NCBI GenBank assembly: GCA_947044365.1
Contig: OX345636.1
Location: 49,594,746-49,658,745, forward strand
Source of the DNA: Petrosia ficiformis
Lineage: Eukaryota > Porifera > Demospongiae > Haplosclerida > Petrosiidae
DNA length: 64,000 bases
Reading direction: 5' to 3'
Both the position numbers and the translations under genes were made by a program. Positions 24,098-35,724 of this stretch are shown here, piece after piece. The notes under the pieces are model-generated. The model was not told the DNA's origin, did not search any database, and saw only the letters and a program-made list of their open reading frames with translations. Every line of letters starts with the position of its first letter. The first letter of the stretch is position 1.

Positions 24098-24199
24098 TGA
24101 TACTTAAAATGTGGAAAAATAAAGATGTAGGGGCTGGCTGTCTGGACTACTAAACTTTCAAAGTGCTCCAACATTCATTAATCACAGCTGACTTTTTTC

Positions 24200-24490
24200 T
24201 ATTATACTTATTATTGTGATTATCTACTCTCTTAAAGGATCTTGTATAACTTTATGAATATGTTTCAGGCAGAACAGCTAGTTTCTATGTAAGCTACAAG
24301 CAGCATTCTTCCTGCTGGCCTGTAGAGCTCAAGCAGGCATGCCATGCCATTAATTAACCAAGCACAACTTCCTTAACATATACAATGTGTATGTGACACA
24401 AGCCTGTACTGTATATATTATAAACATACATGTACATCGAACCTGTGGGTAAGCAAATATAGGGATGGCCCTGTGAGCCATAAAATGGTT
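24200..24490. repeat. Repeat R fragment
   Basis: Diverged match to copy A 4590-4920: attgtgattatctactctct, gcagaacagctagtttc, gctacaagcagcattcttcc, gggatggccctgtgagccat. The rest of the stretch to 24960 shows nothing recognisable. Confidence 0.5.
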
Positions 24491-24966
24491 ATTGCTATCA
24501 TGGATGCATGTTGTTTCACAGACCTTTTGCATCTGGTGAAGTATTAACACTGTGAAGCGAACTATCACCATCAATACCACACTTCTTTTTCCTTTGACTG
24601 AATAAATGTAACCAACATAAATAAGGTAAACATACTTAAAATTATAGTTGCAATGAAAATAGTACTGCATTACCTATTGAAATGTTTAATGGAAAGCTAT
24701 TTTGTGAGGGGTTACAAGCCTGCAAGTCCTTAATGAATGTAAACATACATGGTCAGTTTAATTATGGGATGTAAAGGGTTGCACCACTGCAGCTCCTGCT
24801 TGAACGTTAGATGCACTTGGAACAGGAATATTTGGCACAACAAGACAATGCATTTACTGGATTTTATATTTGTTTCTAAGCAATCAGTGGATGCAGCCTA
24901 AACATACTCAGGAAGTAACCAAGATTATATCTTTTTCTCGATTATTGAATTCTTTGGCTGTTAAAA

Positions 24967-25073
24967 CTAAAACCTCATTGCTATGTTATTTCTACTCTTG
25001 TTTGGAGGGTCCACACTTTTAAATTTACTTGGTGTGTTTTCACTGTTTATTTCCTCCATATCATCTGGCTTGT
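24967..25073 (-). CDS. J-domain gene, exon 5 (terminal)
   Basis: After the acceptor ...tttgtaacag the minus strand reads (G)D KPDDMEEINSENTPSKFKSV followed by DPPNKSRNNIAMRF and the stop TAG at 24967-24969. The two leading bases complete exactly the codon opened by the last base of exon 4. The tail is acidic then basic, low in complexity, and belongs to no known domain. The next gene-like sequence on either side is a transposon relic. Choosing this as the last exon rests on phase and the open frame. cDNA was not available. Confidence 0.6.
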
Positions 25074-25198
25074 CTGTTACAAATATATAAATGATTGCAT
25101 GCATTCTATTTTTGAATGCCAATCACACATTGTGTTTGTATATGTACACCACTAACATTTGAGGAATTATGAATTAAGATTAGTATAAAATAACTGAC

Positions 25199-25326
25199 CT
25201 TGATGAATTTTGGCAATTTCAGCATCAATTTTGTCTTTCAGACTTACTTCATCTTCTCTAGTTGTATCATGTTCATATTCATCAAACCATTTCTCAAACT
25301 CTTCAAAAGTAAATGTAAGAAACGTC
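25199..25326 (-). CDS. J-domain gene, exon 4
   Basis: Acceptor ...ttgaacacag and donor gtcagt bound 128 bp. With the shared codon from exon 3 it encodes RTFLTFTFEEFEKWFDEYEH and DTTREDEVSLKDKIDAEIAK before IHQ. It is aromatic and acidic, predicted helical, and not part of the classical J domain. Phase is 2 in, 1 out, matching both neighbours. It may fold against the J domain as a short helical extension. Confidence 0.65.
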
Positions 25327-25408
25327 CTGTGTTCAAAATAGTTACTCTGACAATTCTTTCTTTAAAATTTCAATATTAATACTTAACTATAACAATGAAT
25401 TATTTTAC

Positions 25409-25439
25409 CTGGTGGCTTCACTGAATTGATATTTGTTAT
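25409..25439 (-). CDS. J-domain gene, exon 3 (31 bp)
   Basis: A micro-exon between acceptor ...ctcttgtag and donor gtaaaat. Joined to the last base of exon 2 it encodes YNKYQFSEAT and two bases of R. It falls where helix IV of a J domain would be. A 31-bp exon would be missed by ORF scanning. The call depends on the phase match at both junctions. Confidence 0.6.
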
Positions 25440-28272
25440 CTACAAGAGAATAAAGACTTTAAATACATCATCAATATTTAATATCATTTGATTTATCAGG
25501 AATGGGATAAGAGTGTGGAAATATTTAGCCACCTAAAGAACATTTTGGTTTATTTCCATGTTCTGGGCTTCAAATATAGTTTGGTTTCGTATCTATGCGA
25601 GTTTTCCAGATTTAGTGAACAATGTTCTACATCACTGGACCAACCAACCAATGCCTCAAACAATAAATGTTTCATAAGAACAATGATTTAGAATCAGCTG
25701 GGTAAATTGCTAAGCCTGCCAACCAAACTGGCAGAACTCCACAACCATTCTTTTAACCTTAGTAAGAAGCCTATTCCTGGCAGTGGGGTACTGCACATGG
25801 TCAAGCTTTTCAAAAATCATATACATATATATTACATGTCAAAAACAATAAACTTACTGGATAAAAAATAAGTTGATGCATCTTCCCATGGGATTGAAAC
25901 TGATTTAATGCAAAAGCAGGGATCCTACACAACAGTAAAAATCTACTGTATGGTTGATATGTTATTAACACCCTACAGATGAAATGATATCTGACTATAG
26001 GAGAAAGCACAGGCGGTGATGTGGAACTGAGTGTGCATAAATAGCCAGCCAGTACAGAGAGACTTACATGAGGAATAAAGGATACATGTTATGTTTTGCA
26101 GTCAATTCCGTTATCTGTTTTGGTTAGGGTATCAAGTTTACATGTAAGTTAGGGTTCTGGTTTTGGTAGCCTATTTAAAATTTTTTTTAGTTTGTATGGT
26201 TTAGTTTTAGCTGTTTTCTCAGGTTTTGTTTAGCTCAGTTTTGGCGTAAAATAATTTTTCTACTTTTAATTTGTTACCCCGCTTGAAATACGAGTAGACA
26301 ACACCAAAAAATTATAGTGGTTCAAGTAGTAGAAAATACTTAGTACAAAGTAGCTGATACCCTTCCTATACAAATAGTTAGCTCATACCTGTAGTTCATA
26401 ACAACAAATAGTAGAAAACAGGATGTCAAATATTGAGCAAACTCTTTCATTAAGAAAATTGAAATTGTACTAGTAATGAATTTCATTATGAGATATATAT
26501 TATAATAGATTATATATTTCAATTTATTCTGGAAACTAATATTTCACATACCAGAGTTTTACTATAAATGCAATTGAATGGTGCTTTAATCATCACAATA
26601 GTTCAACAAACAGCAAACATTTTTTGTCAATAAAAATGTATGTGTGTGTTAAGTAAGACCTATCTCTATACATGTATATCAGAAGAGGTTTTAGCTCATC
26701 ACTTTCACTTGCAATAATATTATTGAAATGTATGGGCAGCAGCCATTTTTTTCATGCCATCCCTACATAGAGAGTACTATCGTGCAAATCTCGAAGCAGG
26801 TTGATATTATGGGAATATGAACCTCGCAGAGAATGATTACCATTTGGTCGATATTTGGTATCCTGTTTTGTACTATTTGTTGATTCTGATCTGTGAAGAT
26901 TAATAAATTTTAAAAACATTTAAAAAAGAAAGTGCATGTAGGCAAGATTGGGATGGTACCTCGGCAACAAAAACTTTTGCACAGGACAACCTTAAAAAGT
27001 ATGGCCTCAGGCTGTTATAATTGTGGGAGGCTTAGCACTGTCATGACAAAGGTACACCAGAAAATTTAGCATACTTAGATAATTATTCATGAGGAGTGTG
27101 GTCATCTAAAACAATTACTTTATGTTGCATTGATTGACTGTCACAGTGAAATAAGAAAGTTTATTTCAATAAAAACTGTTGATTTGTAATATTTATTTGT
27201 CTTTAAGAGACTCCATGGGGCTGTGATTCCGGTGCCCTTGTACTTATCTAGGATTGTTATGTGGAAGTGAGGTTTAATTTTGTTGCTAGAGCACTATACT
27301 GAATCAATATCAGTCATTTGTGTTTGTGTTTCAGTATCAAATATATGTGATGACTATTCTATTTCACTAACAGCATTAATATTGTCCATAGGAATATGGT
27401 GGCTGGAAGAAGGAGACTGTACCCAAAGGTTATTGTTCTTCACTATTACATTAATTAGTCACTGATCACTATTATGTTCATAAAGAGTGTGGTTACATAC
27501 AAAATGGCATCCATTCATCAGGAATTGTTGCAAAGTGGATAAAATATTCATTGACTTGGTCAAGAAACAAAACAGTACAACAATTGTTCCAGCTAATTTA
27601 ACTTTAAAAGATTAGTATTCATGCTAAAACTGCTTTGATATCCCCTGAAATGTAGAAGTGTATTTTCGTGTAATAGATATAGTATTATGAGATCAACAAT
27701 CTTGCAGTTTTGCTACTCTACTTTAAAGACGATCTCTAGCCATCGAGGTATTGTTAGTGCTGTGGTAGAAACACTTGATATAAAATTGTATGTGTGTATC
27801 AACACTTATCTGTATTTATTTTATTAATACAGATTTCAGCTAATCACTTGCAATTGAAATAATGGATGGCAATTTTTTTTACAGCTTATCCCTACATAGA
27901 GAGTGCTACCGTAATTTGTTATTTAAATGTATTTATTTGTATTCAGTTGTTCAAAAACAAAATACATGCAGTTATTTTTGAAGTTAAAAGACACCAGAGA
28001 ATATGCTGATACGGCAGCTTTCACTTCACAACATTGGATCCACAAATTCAGATTATTGGCAAGTTTTGTCAGACTTTTAGAAGTCAGTATATTATATATA
28101 CATCTTGTGCTATTCTAGACGAGTCTTGTGTGATGCCATCTGCCAGCGTCAGTATGTGAAGCAGGTGGATATCATTTGATGTATCTTGTAATTGAATTAT
28201 AATTTTATAACTATTCTTATTATGTATTAATTATCATTAAAAAATAATGTTTACAATTCTATAACTAAAAAA

Positions 28273-28567
28273 TAAAAAACATTTTCAATAAAATGAAAGT
28301 AGACATAGGGATGTCAAAACCTAAAAAGCATGTGAACAAGGTTGGGAGGCTAACATACGACCCCAAATTAAACAAACCACTTCCATATAGCCCTACCTAG
28401 GTACTTACACCACTATAAAGTAAAATAAAAAGAGCTGTACTTATGTAGGGTTATACAGAAGTGGTTTGTTACTATGTTAGCCTCCCAACCTTGTTCGCAT
28501 GCTTTTGGGGTTTTGACATCCCTACATCTTCTTTCATTTTATTGAAAATGTTTTTTATTATTCTTGT
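28273..28567. mobile_element. Foldback MITE F1, full copy
   Basis: Two arms of about 130 bp in inverted orientation: aataaaaaacattttcaata ... caaaccacttccatatagcc on the left and its counterpart ...gaaaatgttttttatt on the right, around a loop of about 40 bp (cttacaccactataaag...). Partial copies at 14524 and 21376. No ORF; probably a non-autonomous DNA transposon. Confidence 0.8.
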
Positions 28568-29996
28568 TTCCATTGTTTTTTTTTTCTGAACAATGTAAAC
28601 ATTTTTGAAATACTGGTGTAAATTATATATCATATGAAATTATACAATCATAAATAATTATTAAAATTTGTTCATCAATGAAGGTCAGTCTTTTGAATAT
28701 ATCAATTATTTCTGCATTAACATTTTCTTTCACTTACAGATGATGTCTATTCTCTATTTCACTTGCAGCACTGTCTACAAGAAATCACTGTGTCAACTAT
28801 TCTTATCATAGTACGTAATATTACTATACAATGGCTTTAATATTAATAATTATTATTATAAGAATGTATTTGCTCAAAAATGTTATTACTACGCTTATGG
28901 CAACAAGTACTTTCTCCTTTTTTCAGCTTCCATGTTACGTTCCGAGTACACAAATGTGCATGCATAATTATATTCCACTTGGCTCGATTAATGAATACAC
29001 TTATGAAAATGGCATCCAATTCGATATCAAATCTTTACAGTCGTTGAGACTGTCTTCTTTCATAGTATCTGAAGCCTATTTCATCTTGGTAATTGTAGAC
29101 CAGAATTTTACTATGAATGCAATTGGAATGGTGCTAGAATCAGTGTGATAGTTCAACAAACAAAAATATGACTTGTGTGGAAAATAATAATAATAATAAT
29201 AAACTTATGAAGATTTTGCCAGTTTTGCCACTCGGTGGATATCTACCTTAATGACAATCTTTGGACATTTAGAGGGTGTTAGTAGTCATAAAAACACTAG
29301 ATATGAATAGGTATATGTGTATTAAAACTTATCTGTATATATTACCAGAGATTTCAGCTCATCACTTGCAATAGAAATGTATGGGCAGCCATTTTTTATT
29401 CCATGTCATCCCACATAGAGAGTATTACTGTACTCTCTGATTTATCTTTAGTTTTAATATAATATCATATATATTGTATTGTATTTTTGTCAGTAATATG
29501 CATACATACATACCAATCATACATCACTCGTGGCAAAGGTTCTGCATCAAGAGTGAATTTATTATCTAATTATATAGTATTTCACTGGAAGCTGTGCAGC
29601 CATTCCCCAACTACAATGGATCTTCAACTTCACTTTATTATTGATGTTTTGTGTCAAATGTTTCTGTTGAAGCTCTTTCTCAGCATCATGCCAAAAAAGC
29701 ATATGTCCCTTTTGTGTGGACTACAATCTATAAGGAGCATGTTGTGTATAGATCTCACTAACAAGTGACTGAAGGAAAGCCAAAAGAACTGGGTTGATTT
29801 GATTTCTAGCATAAGATGAAAATTTAATGTGAGCAGTTTGGATCTGTTGTGTTCATACTGTAGTTTTATAGTTAGTTCTAAAGCTTATATAATTCATAAG
29901 AACTTAATATATAAATATTTTGGAGATGTCTGCATGAGCTTTGATAATTTACATGTATGTATGTACATGTATACTGCAGATTATTGTACCATTGTG

Positions 29997-30212
29997 TCAA
30001 TAAACAAGTTTTAAATATTCCTTCTTTTCAGCTACAGTTCTGGCATGTGAATTCTGTGATTCTCCCAAGTTCATAGGATCATCAGGATTCTTTATGAGGA
30101 CTTTGTTCGCCTTTGTCATGTTGTCTATAAGTGCTTCTAAGGTCAGTCGACCGGAAAACACGAGGATTGGCCATTTATGCTTCATTTTCGAAGTTTGTAA
30201 AGCAAGAAACAA
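29997..30212 (-). other. Unassigned minus-strand ORF, possibly an exon
   Basis: 71 codons ending near 29997 with TLEALIDNMTKANKVLIKN and AEKKEYLKL. The composition looks protein-like (acidic and basic residues alternate) rather than AT-noise, and codon use is balanced. No family is recognised. It lies inside intron 2 of the J-domain gene on the same strand but is not needed for that frame. Confidence 0.3.
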
Positions 30213-30589
30213 TCTGTTTTGTACTCAAAGCCATATATACCAAGGCAAGTGTTTGAAGGCTCTGTCCTGATTAAATATTGTTAAAATCACAATAATTTGT
30301 TGATACATTACCCATGACTAATTTCAATGTAAAACATGCATACTATTCCAAAATGTGAACTTTTTTGAATCACTGCTAAAGCATTCACTTTCAACTAGGG
30401 TACGTTAATTGACTGCATATGATTATAATAATCTTTCCAGCCTACATAGGTCCATGCATGTGTGAGTCTGGATTGCACTGAAATGAATTACTGGGTCGAT
30501 TTTGTAATTATATATGTATTATAATTATGGCATAATTAACTCACACCCACAAGGGGTGGAGTGGAAGGTTAGTTTAGTTATTTACTTAC

Positions 30590-30699
30590 AGTTAGACAGA
30601 ACACCATACGCTTCCAAAACTTCTTGAAACATTTCTTGTGCTTGAGAAACATTGTTTGGGTTTTTATCAAGATGGAATTGTAGTGCCTTTTTGCAATAC
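30590..30699 (-). CDS. J-domain gene, exon 2 (helix II - loop - helix III)
   Basis: 110 bp between acceptor ...attgtcttag and donor gtaagtaaa. It encodes YCKKALQFHLDKNPNNVSQ and AQEMFQEVLEAYGVLSN. This is the centre of a DnaJ domain: helix II (Y.k.Al.fH), the H-x-D tripeptide, DKNPNN loop, then F.ev.eAY.vLS of helix III. The family's HPD, needed to stimulate Hsp70 ATPase, is HLD here. J domains without intact HPD are usually inactive on Hsp70, so either the protein is J-like or the copy is decaying. Phases fit exons 1 and 3. Confidence 0.8.
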
Positions 30700-31129
30700 C
30701 TAAGACAATAAAAAAGCACATGAATACAAATTATTAATTTTGATTATTAGTATAAATGAAAACAAGTCTTCTAAGTTTCCTAAGTCTTCTATCCATGTTG
30801 CAGAAATGAAATTGTTGCTGTTGTGAACATGTTATATTAATGATCTTTGAATGTGTTTTTATTAGTATCCTTCATGAATAAACTGACTTCATTTGGCAAA
30901 GTAATTCTTGTCAGAAGAATGTAGCTATTAGTCCAAGATTTATTTTCGAAGTTCATTATTTATCTTTTTCTTAAATGAAATAATTCCCAGATATAATAAT
31001 TGCCTAGTTATAACACCTTTCGCACACCTAGTTATAGCTGAGTCAGCACATTGTACATGAAGTTATGGATTTAAAAACGTGTTATAATCCTAGCAAGCCA
31101 CCTACCAATGATTTATAATATATTATATA

Positions 31130-31165
<36 letters not shown>
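31130..31165. repeat. (TA)n microsatellite
   Basis: A TA run preceded by an atattatata palindrome. Confidence 0.85.
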
Positions 31166-31167
<2 letters not shown>

Positions 31168-31189
31168 CGCTTCAACCAATACACATATA

Positions 31190-31440
31190 TAGTGGAGTCA
31201 CATTAAAACGAACACTGTTAATACGAAAGCCTGTTTAAAACGAAAACGTTCTGAAGCTCAAAGACATCCACAATATGATTATGTTTTGTAGGTGTCTCTG
31301 CAAGTTGGTAGTAATAAACAATTTCTGCTTTTTCCTTCCCTTGATACAGTATCAGCACAGGAAGAACACAATACTCTGCTACTATCTGCAGCATCACTCG
31401 TCTTCTCACATGCATAACTCTCATCAACTTCAATTAATGG
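31190..31440 (-). mobile_element. Possible pogo/Tigger terminal fragment
   Basis: tggagtcacattaaaacgaa and cactgttaatacgaaag resemble the end sequences of Tigger-like elements, where the host-facing terminus is rich in taa-acgaa repeats. The adjoining minus ORF (31218-31433) would be the transposase tail, but no catalytic motif is seen. Weak call. Confidence 0.35.
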
Positions 31441-32067
31441 TCATGTGAATCAGTCTTGGTTATTTAGGTGCTACCAATATCGATATAATAGAAAAACATA
31501 GCAAATATCGATTCCGATACACATATTGGTGGACACTGATAATTATTACTCTTCCTTAAAGACACACACTTAGTGACCAAGGATCTTGATACATCTCTTG
31601 CTAGACAGTTACACATAGGGAAGGCTCTGCCATATTCTTGTCTTTGACGCCATCAATACATACGATAATTACATATATAAACCATGGTTAGTATATGTTG
31701 CACTGCTCTCGCGTATGACCTTCACCCTTGTAGCTTCCACTCATCACTGTCTCAGATGATATATTAGAGCACAATACACATAGTATATATACATGTACTA
31801 CACTATTACACACAAATTACTTAGCACACACACATGTACATGTACATGAACAAAAATACACACACATGAGATTCAACTGCCACTGTACTCAACTCTAAAA
31901 CTTATTGGCTTCATTAGATAAACTTGGACTATGAATATACAATTAATGGTTACACAATGCATGTATGACACAAACCATACAGTGGGCAAGGAGTGTAAAT
32001 TGTTAAACAACTTGCATTGTCTAGCCACTCCCTGACTTTGCTTGAGTGGATAGACCAACCAGACTTT

Positions 32068-32468
32068 GGATCAACTGCAATACACGGACAGGGCACTTTT
32101 AAGCATCGGGGGCGTGGCCTACAGCGTGGGCGGAACACGTGACTTTCGCTATGACATATAAAACGTTGATAGATTGACCATCATGCCACCTCATTAATTA
32201 TGCACGATAGGTGTGGCAGGCTGTAACTTTGCTCGCTAACATGCTGATGATATCCCTACTGACAAGGTGCCTAAACTGGGGGGGCGCAGCCCCCCCATAC
32301 CCCCCCTGTTCGTCACGAACAGCGCTGGGCCTGTTGGCCCAGCGTAAATGTCAAACAGTGGGAAGCAGCCCCACCCTTGACGTTAGAACCGTCATAGCGG
32401 AAGTCATGTGTTTTCACCCACGATGTCGGCCACGCCCCCAATGCCTGTCCGTGTATTACAGTTGATCC
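32068..32468. mobile_element. 401-bp foldback MITE with 8-bp target duplication
   Basis: Both ends read GGATCAACTGYAATACACGG when oriented inward, and arms of about 80 bp pair with small indels (ggacag, ggggcgtggcc, cacgtgacttTcgctatgac). CAGACTTT flanks both sides (32060-32067 and 32469-32476). An 8-bp duplication fits hAT; if one base is moved it is 9 bp, as in MULEs. The interior holds a GC-rich ggggggcgcagccccccc palindrome, like the one at about 37165. Confidence 0.8.
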
Positions 32469-32895
32469 CAGACTTTTTCATCACATTAATGCAAGTCTTC
32501 TGTAGCATTCGGGTAATTTTTGAATTAAACATTTAATCAATTCTTCCCATTGAAAATGTATTGTCAGGGTTTTGCTAGGGAGAGAGGAAAAGCATGTGAA
32601 GCAGACAGCTCCTTGGGTTGGGTTGTGGTGGTTATGCTCATTAGCAATTGTATTTAGGTCCTTTGAGGTTCCTTCTGGTGGCTTCCGGTGTCTCAGAAAG
32701 CTTGTAGCTGACATGTTGAATAAAGTTGGTCTTAAATCTATGGTCAAGCGAATCTCAGATGTAGGAAGCCAGTTAGAGTACAGCCAAGTCAGTACTCTAA
32801 CTGGCTCCAGCTTCACAATTAGCTGTGATTTAATTAAATATATATATATTTATTATTATAACAAATAGTGGTCATTACAGTGACAATAAACTTAC

Positions 32896-32971
32896 ACTTT
32901 CTTGATGTCGGCGTTTGTAGCATCCTTTTCTATGCCTAGTACATCATAATAACAGGGTTGGTTTTAACCAT
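32896..32971 (-). CDS. J-domain gene, exon 1 (frame disrupted upstream)
   Basis: Ending at donor gtaagttta, the frame reads CYYDVLGIEKDATNADIKK plus two bases of V, helix I of a DnaJ domain. It joins exon 2 in phase to give IKKVYCKKAL. Upstream, ATG at 32969-32971 is out of frame with this and the J frame meets TAA ten bases before CYY. Compared with the duplicate at 57363-57451, 11 bp (ctctacctt region) are missing. So exon 1 is damaged, or a different upstream exon supplies the start. Total product downstream of exon 1 is about 145 residues. Confidence 0.6.
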
Positions 32972-33204
32972 TATCCAACTATCGTGATATGTGAAATTGG
33001 GTGGAGCAATCAGTCTCTCAGCCGAAAAATAATTAGTATTATTCTTAAAACTACTACAATAAGATAAAATATTCTTTCCCTGCTTTCATCTTCTTTGTTT
33101 CCATCCTTTTTCGTATTTCTGCTCTTGTACTTATTCCATCGCCATTTTCTGTTCACAAAGTATTCTCTTAGTACAACCATTTTAATAAACAATTTTATTT
33201 TCAA
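32972..33204. repeat. Segmental-duplication flank (matches 57452-57680)
   Basis: cgatcgtgatatgtcaaact-type sequence, cagccgaaaaataatta, then a ttttcgtatttc tract recur at 57460-57670 and partly at 35330-35470. No gene. Confidence 0.6.
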
Positions 33205-33275
33205 GGTTGTACTAGGGGGAGGGGTAGTTGAAACTCCAATCGGTTTCTAGTCTTGCCAGCTTCTTGCTGCATACA
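33205..33275. mobile_element. Solo terminal fragment of the TTAA MITE family
   Basis: GGTTGTACTAGGGGGAGGGG, then actccaatcggtttctag and gcttcttgctgcatac match the right terminus of the array MITE in inverse orientation. The preceding bases are TCAA rather than TTAA and no partner terminus was found, so it is a degraded end. Confidence 0.6.
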
Positions 33276-33916
33276 CAGTCATTTCGCCAGTGGAAGCTCA
33301 CGTGAGTTTTATTTGCAGTGTGACGTCATCAATGGCGACTTTTTGCTGAAAGGGACCGCTCTGAAGAACCTGGTGCTGGTGACTTTTGAAATATATTTTT
33401 CGGCTGATTTCTAACTTCTACATGATTATGAAGTATAATGACCTATTTTAAGTAAGTTTTATTTAAGTAATAATGATATATGAATTACTATGAGCCAATG
33501 TAGCAATCTCCTCTCATTTGTATGTCTCGCATTTCATTGGATATCTTCTTGATGAATAATGGGAACAAATAGATTTTTGCAATGTTGTTTGGTAGTTATA
33601 TATTGTTTTCATTTGTGAAATTTCATTGAAATAGCATTGTCGGAAACAAAACCTGCTCAGTTTGAATGATGCATGTATGTATAACTTGTTAATCACTAGT
33701 CAGATAAATTGAATTCTGTTTTTTTTTTTTTGAAGTTTCAGCATATTAAACTGTGTTATCAGAAATGAAATATTACTGATTATAATACTATAATTTATAT
33801 ATATATACAAACACAAATGTACACACTGTTAAGAAAATACCAACTCAAAGTCTCAAATGTCATTAAAGAGTTTTAAAAATAATTTTAATCTATAGGCTCT
33901 CATCATCTGTTACATT
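33276..33916. other. No gene recognised
   Basis: AT-rich with a poly-T run near 33720-33731. Short ORFs have no motif. Confidence 0.45.
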
Positions 33917-35278
33917 TTAATTGTCCTGGTAAATATTATCATCATTTAAAATGAAATCAGCGAGTTCATCAAAGTCTTCGTTATCTAGCCCATTATTGTA
34001 CAATCATTCACCATTGATGTTCCACGACATTCTGATACTGACTTTGTACAGACAGCACTACATAGATCTGAGTCTATTTGTTGGATGGAATTGTTGATAT
34101 TAAACTTACTATAGTCAAAGGGAATTTAGCATCAGTTGCTAAAAGGTTTTTATTGATGAATAAATTTTTACCAACATCAATGGTAGTTTTTATCATTGCT
34201 GCATTAGCAATATCTTCAGTTGTAATTATTTCTTGTAGTTTAGGAAATTGGTGTGACAAGGTGCTAATTGTTTGTGCTATATCACTATCAGTGCTTATTG
34301 AATATTGCAATAAAAGGTGAGCCTTATAGCAGTTGTAACACACTTTATCATGTTTCCCTATGTTATTATCAAAGTATGTTTTTTCTTTTAGTAATCGTAT
34401 TATTACATCAGGCTCGGGACATGGACATGATTGTATGCTTAAGGGACATATTACAAGTGGAACGATTCCTCTGTATTGGCTGATATACTTTGTATACAAT
34501 ATTGTAATGATGCCTGCATAATGGTGTTGGTGTAGGGATTGAGTTAAATTTACATAGTAGACTTGCTTCAGAGAAAAGTCTCGGCAGGTCACAATGCATA
34601 CCAATATTAGAAGATATTGCATTTTCATGACACTGCACTACACAGCATTTCCCACTAGTAATATCACTTCTACATGCTTTACATACTAATGCATCAAAAG
34701 TACCTCCTTGGATGTCATTGGATCACGGACTGTATTATTTGTCCACTGTAATGGAGTTGAGACTTGCTGACTGCATTTCTTGCACAGACAAGACCTAGAA
34801 GTGTGTGTACTCGTATCAGAAAAGGACAACTGTCGTTTAGTACATCTTGTTCAACTGGCCATTTTCAGCAACACATAATTTATATAACATGCAAGATTTT
34901 ACATAATGTACAAGTCTTATCATAATGATACTTACCACAAATTATACAGTAGAAAATGCAACACGCGTCTATACAGTGTGTGCAATTTACTAACACGTGT
35001 GTATCTTCAAAATTTGTTACGAGAACAGCTCCAAATTTTGTAAGGGTCAAGCCCCATCTATTAGCAACCACTATGTGTAATTTCATCGCTCTGGCGTTGT
35101 CGGAAACGGAACCTGCTCGGATATAGCAAATGGTGTCATACCAGACAAATTGGCTAATATCTGAATGGGTGAGTGACTGGTTGCTTGCAAACTTGTTTGA
35201 AAGGTAGTGAACGGAATGATGATAATGCATGTTGATTTTTGTTAGAAGAGAAAAGACAATAACAAAGTTATAGTACAA
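33917..35278 (-). pseudogene. Cys-rich protein gene, several frames, probably broken or spliced
   Basis: Coding-like pieces follow each other on the minus strand. 35278-34937: SLTHSDISQF, ARAMKLHIVVANRWGLTLTK, FEDTHVLVNCTHCIDACCIF, ending at donor gtaagtatc. 34830-34740: KRQLSFSDTS, RSCLCKKCSQQV. 34710-34480: LVCKACRSDITSGKCC, MHCDLPRLFSEASLLC. 34430-34074: CPCPEPDVIIRLLKEKTYF, IGKHDKVCYNCYKAHL, LSHQFPKLQEI, AAMIKTTIDVGKNLF. A last piece, DNEDFDELADFILNDDN, ends at TAA 33917-33919. CxxC pairs suggest zinc binding. Frame changes lack clear splice sites in places, so it is most likely a decayed member of a lineage-specific family. No known family is recognised. Confidence 0.5.
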
Positions 35279-35299
35279 AACAAAATCTCATGAATAATT

Positions 35300-35724
35300 A
35301 ATGAACGGACCAGCCTCAAGTGGTCCTGCAGATAAAATTAGATAAAATATTGTTTCCCTGCTTTCATCTTCTTCCTTTTCGTATTTTGGCTTTTGTACTT
35401 GTTCCATCGCCATTTTCTGTTCACAAAATATTGTCTCTTAGCACAACCATTAACAATTTTCTTTTAATTAACACAAGCCACCTTTGGCCATTTGCATTGA
35501 CAGATAGCGCTAGACATCTGGAACTCTATGCATCCTTGTTACTTATTGGAATGATAATTATGGTTTTCTAGAACAGTATATACATTGGTGTAAAAATTAA
35601 TAATATTAATTAATTATAATAGTTAGTTAGCTATGCAGCGCTATATAGCAATATTGTGATTACATAAAAGTGGTTATTATTTATAGATTTTAATACACTG
35701 TACTTATATACGCTTGCATGCATG
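35300..35724. other. 3' flank of the coiled-coil gene, duplicated at 57590-57950
   Basis: attttctgttcacaaaatat, gtctcttagcacaacca, acaagccacctttggccatt and agcgctagacatctggaac recur in the same order before the second paralog. This shows a segmental rather than retroposed duplication. Confidence 0.65.

Larger units (their letters stand above)
25440..30589 (-). other. Intron 2 of the J-domain gene, repeat-filled
   Basis: About 5.1 kb. It contains foldback MITE F1 (28273-28567), the block inverted relative to 14.3 kb, and three diverged copies of a dispersed sequence at about 26640-26790, 27780-27915 and 29300-29430 (shared tagctcatcacttgcaat and catccctacatagagagt). The short ORFs within it look random. 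Confidence 0.55.
30700..32895 (-). other. Intron 1 of the J-domain gene
   Basis: About 2.2 kb. It holds a TA microsatellite (31130-31165), a Tigger-like fragment (31190-31440) and the foldback element at 32068-32468. A 111-codon minus ORF at 32481-32816 has no recognised motif. Confidence 0.55.

Noticed and set aside
32481..32816. Overlapping 111- and 98-codon ORFs on both strands in J-gene intron 1
   Set aside because: No motif, and they overlap on opposite strands. Part of one is a local inverted repeat (agccagttagagtac). Coding could not be supported.
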